Source of the DNA: Chloroflexota bacterium
GTDB lineage: Bacteria > Chloroflexota > Anaerolineae > Aggregatilineales > Phototrophicaceae
Assembly: GCA_026713245.1 (NCBI GenBank)
Contig: JAPOOU010000253.1
Coordinates: 1 to 34,774, forward strand
Direction of reading: 5' to 3'
DNA length: 34,774 nucleotides
Shown: piece by piece, positions 7,247 through 15,129 of the stretch
Position numbering within the stretch: position 1 is the first letter of the stretch
Layout of the letters: every line of letters starts with the position of its first letter
Position numbers and translations under genes: made by a program
Notes under the pieces: model-generated
The model's input: the letters and a program-made list of their open reading frames with translations, nothing else
Database searches by the model: none
Told to the model about the DNA's origin: nothing

Positions 7247-8674
7247 TTAATCCATTTCATCCAGCGCATTGTCCTTTCGCGCCTCCACAGGCGCAAACGA
7301 AGCCCGCTCGCTGCGGGCGCGAAAGCTCATACGAAGCGGCGTACCTTCGAATTCGTAGGCTTGACGAAACTGGTTCTCCAGGTACCTCTTGTAGGTAAAA
7401 TGAACCTGCGACGGATCATTGACATGAAAAAGAAACAGCGGCGGATCGGTACGCACTTGCGAGGCATAGAAGAACTTGAGCCGCTTGGTCCCTTTGCCGT
7501 GAGGGGGGTGCTTTTCAATCGCGTCGCGCAACAGGCGGTTGACATCGGCAGTCGGAATCCTGAGGAAGCGAGCCTCCCAAACGCGATTTGCCACCTCCAG
7601 CACTTGATGCAGACGTTGACCTCCAAGCGCGCTGATAAAGATTATCGGCGCATAGCTTACAAAGTGAAGGCGATCGCGGATATTGTCGATGAAGGCGTTC
7701 ATCGTGAAAGCATCCTTATCGACCGCGTCCCATTTGTTGACGACAATGACCAGGCTCTTGTACTCCTCGATGATATATCCGGCAATGTGCTCGTCCTGTT
7801 CCGTCACCCCAAGACCCGCGTCAATGACCAGCAAAGCCAGGTCCGCCCGGCCAATCGCCTTCATCGCCCGGATAACGCTGAATTTCTCCACGCCGGCTTC
7901 AACGCGTCCCCGGCGGCGAATGCCGGCGGTATCAATCAAGGTTATTGTTTCGCCGTACCAGGTGATATCCGTGTCAATGGCGTCGCGCGTCGTGCCGGCA
8001 ACCTCGCTGACGATAACGCGATCCTCACCGATCAACGTGTTCACCAGCGTGCTCTTGCCCGCATTTGGACGCCCGACAACAGCGATCTTGAGCTGTTCGT
8101 CCTCGTCTTCTTCCTCTTCATCACCGGGCGAGCGAGCGCGCAACTGAAGCGCGACCTCATCGAGCAAGTCGCCGACGCCGACGCCGTGAATCGCGCTGAT
8201 GCCCACCACCACGGGCAAGCCCAAACTATAAAAGTCATAGGCATCCTGGGCGCGCTTATGGTCGTCAATCTTGTTTGCGGCGACCAGAACTGGCCTGTCC
8301 GACCGTCGCAGGATTTCCGCAATGGCCTCGTCAGCGGCAGTTACCCCATATTGCGCGTCGACGACCATGATGATGAGGTCTGCGCCGCCGATGGCGATCA
8401 TCGCTTGTTCTATGATCTCCTCGACAAAGGCCGCGCTGCCTTCCGCCAGGGGCGATTCATCGCGCGAGCCCGAGGGCTGATAAACTTCGATCCCGCCCGT
8501 ATCAATCACTTGAAACGTAATGCCATTCCAAAATGATTCGCCATGCAGGCGGTCGCGCGTGGTACCGGGTATCTCGTGGGTGACCGCCATGCGTTCGCCC
8601 ACCAAGCGGTTGAACAAGGTGCTCTTGCCGACGTTGGGTCGGCCAACGAGCGCAACTATCGGTTTGCTTGCCAT
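7247..8674 (-). CDS. der: Ribosome-associated GTPase Der (EngA)
   Basis: Essential GTPase in 50S ribosomal subunit maturation, recognised by its unique tandem G domains. The first P-loop is GRPNVGKS (residues 11-18) with NKID at 134-137; the second is GRPNAGKS (201-208) with NKWD further on; both have DTAG/DTGG-type switch motifs. A C-terminal KH-like domain follows and ends in a charged tail. The 475-residue length is normal for the family, slightly enlarged by an acidic linker (EEEEDEDEQ, about 186-194) between the G domains. The gene stands alone between lepB and the cdaA-ybbR pair; no strong Shine-Dalgarno sequence precedes its ATG. Confidence 0.97.
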   Translation of the reverse strand: MASKPIVALVGRPNVGKSTLFNRLVGERMAVTHEIPGTTRDRLHGESFWNGITFQVIDTGGIEVYQPSGSRDESPLAEGSAAFVEEIIEQAMIAIGGADLIIMVVDAQYGVTAADEAIAEILRRSDRPVLVAANKIDDHKRAQDAYDFYSLGLPVVVGISAIHGVGVGDLLDEVALQLRARSPGDEEEEDEDEQLKIAVVGRPNAGKSTLVNTLIGEDRVIVSEVAGTTRDAIDTDITWYGETITLIDTAGIRRRGRVEAGVEKFSVIRAMKAIGRADLALLVIDAGLGVTEQDEHIAGYIIEEYKSLVIVVNKWDAVDKDAFTMNAFIDNIRDRLHFVSYAPIIFISALGGQRLHQVLEVANRVWEARFLRIPTADVNRLLRDAIEKHPPHGKGTKRLKFFYASQVRTDPPLFLFHVNDPSQVHFTYKRYLENQFRQAYEFEGTPLRMSFRARSERASFAPVEARKDNALDEMD

Positions 8675-8757
8675 AGCGACGTGATGCCTAGTAGTGTCAG
8701 GAAGTGTGGATTGTAGTGGCTGCGGGCAAAGATCGGTAGGGATATCCTGAAAGACGA

Positions 8758-10062
8758 TCAGCCGCTGCCAGGCGCGGTTGGGGTTGCAGTGACTGACGCA
8801 GGCGATTCCGCCGCCTCCATAGAGATGATTTCCACGTTTAGCACCGCCGGCAACAGTGAGACATTGGCTTCTGTAAGTTCGCTCTGGCTGATGCCAACTA
8901 CCGGCGGAAGGTCGTACACACCGGGTTCGAGGCCGTTCAAGTCGACAACCACCTGAATTTCGTCAGACGTCAGCACATCAACAAGCGACACCGGGCCGTT
9001 GACGTACGCGGAAACATTCTGCGGAACGATGACAAACTCATAGTTCTCGTCGAGGCCAATCACGTTCACCGCGATATTGTCAATCTGGCGGGTGGTGACA
9101 ATTGGGAGAATCTCGATGGTGACGGTGATGCTGTTCTCCCCGTCCATGACAAAGAGATCATCGCTGGGCAATTGCACCGGTACCGACAGTTCAAAATCTG
9201 CCTGACGATCTTCAAGGCTGATGGGAACTGTGAACAAGGTGTCAGCGATGTTCGTCAGTTGCGCCGGCGGCCCCCCCACGAACAGAGATCTGGGGTCCGG
9301 GCTCACGCTGGCCAGGGTATAGCCGGCCGGCAAGGTATCGACGCGAACATTGGGCCGGACTGCGATTTGTCGCACATCGTCGCGTCTGGTTATGTTGACG
9401 GAAATCGTCACTGTTTGCGCTTCCAGTTCAATACCGCTGACGCGATCGCCCTCCGCATTCACAGCATAGGGACGCGCGTCCAACTCGACGGGACTGCGAT
9501 GAGGCGACAAGTCTAAATCAGCGCGTATCTCCACGATCTCCGAAACGATGCTGGCTGCCCCGCTGACAGACATCTCAAGGATTTCCGTCTCTGGAACGTC
9601 ATTTCTGAAGCCCAGCGGAGGTGGTTCGACAACGACGATGTTCAGTGGTCCGGTGATCGTTTCTATCGGCTCTAATTCCACTGTGATTTGAGATGGCTGA
9701 GTTTCCTCTTGCCTCCGGATGCTAATGGATTCGGGCCAGGCGACTTTGACTTCCAATGGCACGGTATGCGTGCCTGCGCCCAAATTGCTTAGATCGGCGC
9801 GTACGACAATGTCCTCAGAGCGTCGTGATGTCACAGCGGACTGTGAGCCCTGGATTTGCACCGTTACAAAGCGCGATGGATTATTCGTCATGACCGTGGT
9901 ATCGCTGGGAACGAACTGTATTGGAATACCGCTGAAACGGCGGGTATCTATGGGATCGGACGACGTGACGGCAATATACCAGACCCCGGTTGCCAGGATT
10001 ACCGAAATAGCCAGCCAAAGCGCATTGCCGGCCAGATCAGACTCCCTCAATCGTTGAATCAT
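8758..10062 (-). CDS. YbbR domain protein (CdaR-like)
   Basis: Probable partner and regulator of the diadenylate cyclase encoded just upstream. The 434-residue protein has an N-terminal transmembrane anchor (ALWLAISVILATGVWYIAV, about residues 14-32) and a long extracytoplasmic part made of repeated YbbR units, seen as recurring IPI/VPI starts with VxVxGP or VxI blocks and L-x-P-G-x-Y/T turns (for example LPAGYTLASVSPDP and LEPGVYDLPPV). Its ATG overlaps the cdaA stop as ATGA, so the two are translationally coupled. In Firmicutes the same pair (cdaA-cdaR) is followed by glmM; here it is not. The last ~25 residues are low-complexity. Confidence 0.88.
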   Translation of the reverse strand: MIQRLRESDLAGNALWLAISVILATGVWYIAVTSSDPIDTRRFSGIPIQFVPSDTTVMTNNPSRFVTVQIQGSQSAVTSRRSEDIVVRADLSNLGAGTHTVPLEVKVAWPESISIRRQEETQPSQITVELEPIETITGPLNIVVVEPPPLGFRNDVPETEILEMSVSGAASIVSEIVEIRADLDLSPHRSPVELDARPYAVNAEGDRVSGIELEAQTVTISVNITRRDDVRQIAVRPNVRVDTLPAGYTLASVSPDPRSLFVGGPPAQLTNIADTLFTVPISLEDRQADFELSVPVQLPSDDLFVMDGENSITVTIEILPIVTTRQIDNIAVNVIGLDENYEFVIVPQNVSAYVNGPVSLVDVLTSDEIQVVVDLNGLEPGVYDLPPVVGISQSELTEANVSLLPAVLNVEIISMEAAESPASVTATPTAPGSG

Positions 10063-10934
10063 GGGTTCGCCTGTTGTCTGCGCCGAATTTGCATACGAAT
10101 CGACAAATCGTGCAGGCTCTCCCGCACGCGGCCCAATATCGAAACCGAGGTTTCATCCGCTGGACCGTAGTAGGCGCTCAGCACCAGATGCAAACGCTGT
10201 GTATCCAGGTCGAGGATGAGCCGACCGCCGTTCGTCACACCGATCTTGCCCGTCTCTTCCGATACGATCACGCACAAGGCGTCGCCCACTTCGCTGATGC
10301 CGACGGCCGCGCGGTGACGCGTCCCCAGGTTCGGGTTGGGCAAGTTGCGGCTCGCCGTGATCGGCAAGACACTGGACGCCGAGGCAATCCTTCCCGAATT
10401 GTCGATAATCACAGCGCCGTCGTGCAACTCGGTGCGCGGCCAAAAGAGCGTCACCAGCAGATCGGCAGTTACTGTGCTATCCAACTGTACGCCGGTGCGT
10501 ATAAACTCGTCGAGGCCACTGTTGCGCTGCAGGACGACGAGCGCGCCGTGCCGTCGCTCCGACAGCTTCTCGGCCGCGGCACAGATTTCTTTGATTACCG
10601 AGACTCTGATTTCCTCTGGCGCTTGTCGACTGCCAAAGATTGAGCCCCGTCCCAGGCGCTCCAGGACACGCCGGATCTCCGGCTGGAAGATAACCGGAAT
10701 AGCGATCACCAGCGCCGCCAAGCTGTTAACGAGCAGCCAACTTAGCGCCTGCAAATTTAATACGGTTGCAAGCGCGATCAGCCCAATCACGATGAGCGCG
10801 ATGCCGCGAAAAAGCGTGACGGCTTGCGTGCCTCGAAACAGAAAACTGATACTGTAAAACAGCAAGGTGACGATAGCGATATCTACGATGTCCGACGGCG
10901 CCAGGTTCTGTAATACGACTGCTATCTGTTCCAC
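10059..10934 (-). CDS. cdaA: Diadenylate cyclase CdaA (DisA_N domain)
   Basis: Makes cyclic di-AMP from two ATP molecules. The 291-residue protein has three N-terminal transmembrane helices (about 15-34, 39-60, 62-84) and then the DAC domain. Its catalytic motifs are intact: DGA at 172-174 within ELHDGAVII and RHR at 206-208 within LGTRHRAAVGISE. Length and architecture are those of membrane CdaA, not of the longer DNA-scanning DisA. The start codon is GTG at 10934. The downstream ybbR gene overlaps by four bases. The 250-bp region upstream contains two ACCGGT palindromes 26 bp apart that could be regulatory. Confidence 0.95.
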   Translation of the reverse strand: MEQIAVVLQNLAPSDIVDIAIVTLLFYSISFLFRGTQAVTLFRGIALIVIGLIALATVLNLQALSWLLVNSLAALVIAIPVIFQPEIRRVLERLGRGSIFGSRQAPEEIRVSVIKEICAAAEKLSERRHGALVVLQRNSGLDEFIRTGVQLDSTVTADLLVTLFWPRTELHDGAVIIDNSGRIASASSVLPITASRNLPNPNLGTRHRAAVGISEVGDALCVIVSEETGKIGVTNGGRLILDLDTQRLHLVLSAYYGPADETSVSILGRVRESLHDLSIRMQIRRRQQANP

Positions 10935-11186
10935 GGTTCAGCTACCGCCCCTGCGTGATAAGAGCGCATCGGTCGCGATGCGCCTGTTTCGCGTACATTT
11001 ACTAACACTTGATACCGGTTTCCGTTATGGAATTTTAACACCGGTTACACAGCTGCGCACAATGATACGCGCCTAAATCGTTGCAGCCTAATCGCAGGCT
11101 GTTGACAGGCGTTTTCGCTTGCAGATTGTACAGTGGGAAGATGCGCGAACCTGGATAGCGGGGGCGAGCGCCGGCAATTCGTCGGC

Positions 11187-12104
11187 TTATGCGAGCAAGT
11201 GCGTCAAGACAGCCTTTTGCGCGTGCATGCGATTCTCGGCTTGCTCAAAGACTTTAGATTTCGGACCATCCATCACGTCGTCGGTGATTTCCTCGCCGCG
11301 ATGCGCCGGCAAGCAATGCAGCACAATTGTGCCGTCCTTGGCAAATTGCAATAAATCCCGGTTAACCTGGAAGCCCGCAAATTCGCCGATGCGCTCCTGG
11401 GCTTCGGCTTCCTGCCCCATGCTGACCCAGGTATCAGTGTAAATGACATCGGCGTCGGCGACGGCTTGCTGCGGTCGCGTGTGCATTTCCAGGCTGCTAC
11501 CGTTACGTTCGGCAAGATCGTAAGCTTGGTCGCGAATCGACGACTTCATCTCGTAGCCTTCCGGCGTCGCGATGCTGAACGTCACGCCGAAGTGCGCGCA
11601 AACCAGCGCGACCGAGGCCGCGACATTGTTGCCATCGCCCACAAAGGCGAGACGCAAGCCGGCAAGCTGGCCAAAGTGTTCGCGGATGGTCATGATATCC
11701 GCCAGAGCCTGGCAGGGATGATAGCTGTCGCTTAGCCCGTTGATCACCGGCACGCGTGAGAACTCAGCCAGTTCCACCACATGGGCGTGGTCGAAGACGC
11801 GGGCCATGATGCCGTCAACATAAGCCGAGAGTACGCGCGCCACATCGGGCACGCTTTCCCGCTTGCCCAGCCCAATCTCTTGCGGACCGAGCATAATCGC
11901 GCTCCCGCCCAAATGCTTCATGGCCATTTCAAAGGATACGCGCGTACGCAAGGACGGTTTCTGAAAGATCATGCCCAGCGTCTTGTTCCGCAACACTGGC
12001 TGATTGCCGCCGTTCCGCCATTCGCGCTTGAGCCGCAAAGCCGTCTCCAGCAGGTTATCCAGTTCTTCCGTTGAGCAACTTGCCAAATCGAGGAAGTGTT
12101 TCAT
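11187..12104 (-). CDS. argF: Ornithine carbamoyltransferase
   Basis: Cytoplasmic arginine-biosynthesis enzyme that joins carbamoyl phosphate and ornithine to citrulline. Counted from the ATG at 12104 the protein has 305 residues. It shows the carbamoyl-phosphate motif SLRTRVSFE (residues 51-59), the HPCQALAD segment, the VGDGNNVAASV segment, and the ornithine-binding/catalytic HCLPAHRGEEI. The D-x-W-x-SMG segment (DTWVSMGQE) places it with ornithine, not aspartate, carbamoyltransferases. A GTG one codon upstream is a possible but less likely start. No other arg genes are adjacent. A well-formed extended -10 promoter precedes it. Confidence 0.96.
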   Translation of the reverse strand: MKHFLDLASCSTEELDNLLETALRLKREWRNGGNQPVLRNKTLGMIFQKPSLRTRVSFEMAMKHLGGSAIMLGPQEIGLGKRESVPDVARVLSAYVDGIMARVFDHAHVVELAEFSRVPVINGLSDSYHPCQALADIMTIREHFGQLAGLRLAFVGDGNNVAASVALVCAHFGVTFSIATPEGYEMKSSIRDQAYDLAERNGSSLEMHTRPQQAVADADVIYTDTWVSMGQEAEAQERIGEFAGFQVNRDLLQFAKDGTIVLHCLPAHRGEEITDDVMDGPKSKVFEQAENRMHAQKAVLTHLLA

Positions 12105-12142
12105 CACGCTGGTTCACTATCGGCATCAGACTTAGAAGGCGC

Positions 12143-12170
12143 AGTATAGCATATGACCGGCCGCGGGCAA
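12143..12170 (-). promoter_or_regulatory. Candidate extended -10 promoter of argF
   Basis: On the - strand TGCTATACT (12151-12143) is an extended -10 element, preceded by TTGCCC (12170-12165) at 16-base spacing. The predicted start site is about 30 bases before the argF ATG. No ARG-box-like operator was recognised. Confidence 0.5.
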
Positions 12171-12270
12171 CGTCCCATTTCGCTAGCCCAGAGCAAGAGT
12201 TCTAGCCTGGACAATCCAGGACGTAGGTTTCGCCCGCTACTCTAACTGTATGAAACTGCCGTCAGCGGAG

Positions 12271-15060
12271 CTAATCCATCTCTTCCATGTCGCGCCAGTT
12301 GCGCCCGTAGCTGGCGTTGGCTCTCAAGGGAACGCGAAGCGGCTTGCCATCCGGAAAAGCTGATTCCATCGTCTCCACAACCAGCGACCTGACATTTGAG
12401 AGCTCGTCTTCCCTGACTTCAAGGACCAGTTCATCATGGACTTGCAAGATCATCGCCGCGTCGTATTTCTGTTTAGCCAGCCGGGCCTGCAAGTTGATCA
12501 TCGACTGTTTAAGGATATCCGCCGCCGTGCCCTGAATGGGCATATTGATAGCGGCGCGCTCTTCCGCGGCGGTACTGCGGCGGTTGCCCTTGGACTTGAT
12601 CGCCGGATAGACGCGCCGCCGGCCGTAGAGCGTTTTCGTAAAGCCGTTTTCCCAGACGTAGGCCTTGGTGTCCTGGATATATTTCTCCACGCCTGGCATA
12701 CGCTCGAAGTAAGTCGCGATGAAAGCTTCCGCCTCCTCCCGCGTCAGGTCGCTATCCCGCGCCAGCCGAAACGCGCCCATGCCGTACATCAAGCCGAAGT
12801 TGACCCGTTTCGCGAAACTACGCTGCTCGTAAGTGACATCCTCGGGTTCAATGCCATTGACAGTCGCGGCTGTGGCTTGATGGATATCCAAACCGCGATG
12901 GAAAGCATCGATCAGCGTTTCATCTCCGCTGATATGCGCCATCACCCGCAATTCAATCTGACTGTAGTCGACCGCCAGCAGAACGTAATCAGGCGGCGCG
13001 ACAAATGCGCGTCTCACCTCGCGCCCGACCTCGGTGCGTATCGGTATATTCTGCAGATTCGGGTTGCTGCTGCTGAAGCGCCCGGTCGCCGAACCAGTCT
13101 GGTTGTAACTCGTATGCAAGCGCCCGGTACGCTGATTGACTAGCTCCGGCAAGGCGTCGACATAGGTGCTTTTGAGCTTCGACAGCTCGCGGAAGTCCAC
13201 GATCAAATTGACAATCGGATGTTTGTCGCGCAGGGCATCCAGCGTAGTGGCATCAGTCGAATATCCCAGTTTCGTCTTCTTCAGCCCTTCAACGGGCAGT
13301 TCAAGCACTTCGAAAAACACGGTATTCAGTTGCTTGGGACTGTTGATATTGAACTTGCCAATCCCGCCCTGCTCAAAGATTTGCGCTTCCAGCGCGGCAA
13401 TGCGTCCGCGCAGCCGCCCGCTCATATCCTTCAAGAAATCTACGTCCAGCGTGACGCCCTTGGCTTGCATGCCGCCGATGATCCGAATCAATGGCAACTC
13501 CAGCGAGGAATAAAGCGGATCCAAGCCTTCACCCTTCAATTCGCGCTGCAAGGGTTCGACCAGGCGCCAGGTCATGGCGGCGTCCGCGGCTGCATAAGGC
13601 GCCGCCGCTTCGACAGCGACCGAATCCATCGTTTTCTGCGCTTTTCCAGTGCCGAGCAATTGGACAATTTCCGTCATCTGGATGTCCAGCTTTTGCGAGA
13701 CGAGCGCTTTGAGACCTAGAAATTTGCTGATCGGGTTGCAGACCCATTCTGCCAACATGGTATCGAAGCTGATCGGCTGAACGTCTATCCCGTAGCGACC
13801 CAGGATCATGACATCGTAGACAGCGTTGTGTGCGCTTTTGGCGATTGTCGGGTCTTCCAGCGGAGCGCGGATGGCATCGATTGCCACATCCAGGGGCAAC
13901 TGATCGCCGACCGGCCCGGCAAACATATCAGCCTGTCCCTGCCCATTCGCCCGCGTGTGGCCCACCGGAATGTAATACCCGCGGTCGCCATCGACCGCCA
14001 GCGATATTCCAACAAGCGCCGCCGACATCTGATCTATACCTGTGGTCTCAGTGTCGAAGGCAATGACATCAGCGCTCCGAAGTTGAGCAACCAGTTCAGT
14101 CAAGCCGCGCTCATCGCGGACGATGATCGTTTCGATAACCTCATGCGCGTTGACGATACCCGTTTCGACTTCGTCGCCATGCAGGTCCGTATACATCCGG
14201 CGCAGCCGATCTCTCAATGTCCGGAACTCAAGCTCGGCAAAGATATCGTCCACCGGTTTCAGGGCAAAGTCTTGCCCGATGCAGGCTTCAACATCCAGCT
14301 CGATGGGCAGGTCGCGCATGATCGTCGCCAGGCGCCGGCTTAGGAACGCCTTTTCGCGCCCCTCGACCAGGCGATTGCGAACACGGGTTTTGAGCTCGTC
14401 CAGATGCGCGTAGATCGTCTCCAGGTCGCCGTACTGCTGCAACAGGTCGGTCGCGGTCTTTTTCCCGACGCCGGGCACGCCGGGGATATTGTCCGATGTG
14501 TCGCCTTCCAAAGCCTTGAGATCGACCAGTTGATTCGATTTCAGCCCATAGCGTTCGCGGAAGGCCGCCTCGTCCAGAACCACATCATCGCCGCCGCGCT
14601 GCGGCAATTGAACGCGCACATGCGGGGACAAGAGTTGCAGTATGTCGCGATCGCCGGTGGCTATGTGTACATCAAGCCCTTGCGCCACCGCCTGTTCGCT
14701 GATTGTGCCCAGGATGTCGTCGGCTTCCATGTTTTCCATGGTCAGCCGCGGGATGTTGAAGGCGTCAACGATCCCTTCAATGCGATCAATCTGGATCTTG
14801 AGATCTTCCGGCATCCTTTCGCGCGTGGCTTTGTATTCGCTGTAGATCTCTTCGCGCCCGCTCAGGCCGCGATCAAAGGTGACCGCAATGTACTTCGGCT
14901 GGTGATGCTCGTATACATCGAGCAAGGTGCGCGTAAAGCCGTAAACTGCATTGGTGCTTTCGCCTTTTGAGGTCGTGAACGCGCCCGATTTGAGCGCAAA
15001 GTAACTGCGATAGGCCAGCGCATGGCCATCAATGAGATAGAGAACCGGGCGGGCTTCCAT
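12271..15060 (-). CDS. polA: DNA polymerase I
   Basis: Repair and Okazaki-fragment polymerase with all three domains, 929 residues. The N-terminal 5' nuclease (about 1-290) starts LYLIDGHALAYRSYFAL and has MEADDILGT and VPGVGKKTA. The 3'-5' exonuclease (about 315-515) keeps its acidic residues, with D336 and E338 in FDTETTG and YAAAD later, so proofreading should be active. The polymerase domain has motif A DYSQIELRVMAH (D698), the O-helix RSFAKRVNFGLMYG with Phe at the nucleotide-selecting position, and motif C VHDE (D876, E877). The start ATG has AAGGAAG upstream. The receiver-like gene upstream on the same strand ends 69 bases before polA and may be cotranscribed. Confidence 0.97.
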   Translation of the reverse strand: MEARPVLYLIDGHALAYRSYFALKSGAFTTSKGESTNAVYGFTRTLLDVYEHHQPKYIAVTFDRGLSGREEIYSEYKATRERMPEDLKIQIDRIEGIVDAFNIPRLTMENMEADDILGTISEQAVAQGLDVHIATGDRDILQLLSPHVRVQLPQRGGDDVVLDEAAFRERYGLKSNQLVDLKALEGDTSDNIPGVPGVGKKTATDLLQQYGDLETIYAHLDELKTRVRNRLVEGREKAFLSRRLATIMRDLPIELDVEACIGQDFALKPVDDIFAELEFRTLRDRLRRMYTDLHGDEVETGIVNAHEVIETIIVRDERGLTELVAQLRSADVIAFDTETTGIDQMSAALVGISLAVDGDRGYYIPVGHTRANGQGQADMFAGPVGDQLPLDVAIDAIRAPLEDPTIAKSAHNAVYDVMILGRYGIDVQPISFDTMLAEWVCNPISKFLGLKALVSQKLDIQMTEIVQLLGTGKAQKTMDSVAVEAAAPYAAADAAMTWRLVEPLQRELKGEGLDPLYSSLELPLIRIIGGMQAKGVTLDVDFLKDMSGRLRGRIAALEAQIFEQGGIGKFNINSPKQLNTVFFEVLELPVEGLKKTKLGYSTDATTLDALRDKHPIVNLIVDFRELSKLKSTYVDALPELVNQRTGRLHTSYNQTGSATGRFSSSNPNLQNIPIRTEVGREVRRAFVAPPDYVLLAVDYSQIELRVMAHISGDETLIDAFHRGLDIHQATAATVNGIEPEDVTYEQRSFAKRVNFGLMYGMGAFRLARDSDLTREEAEAFIATYFERMPGVEKYIQDTKAYVWENGFTKTLYGRRRVYPAIKSKGNRRSTAAEERAAINMPIQGTAADILKQSMINLQARLAKQKYDAAMILQVHDELVLEVREDELSNVRSLVVETMESAFPDGKPLRVPLRANASYGRNWRDMEEMD

Positions 15061-15129
15061 GGTCTTCCTTCAATCGCTTGTCTTCAAGAGATTGCGCTGA
15101 GTATAACCAATCCTGGTCGATTGCCACAG

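Noticed and set aside
7361..8536. Long open frame of 391 codons on the + strand
   Set aside because: It is antisense to der, whose G motifs are unmistakable; the translation has no recognisable domain and the frame is open because of codon bias.
12317..14970. Several + strand open frames of 70-235 codons
   Set aside because: All lie antisense inside polA, which is complete and intact.
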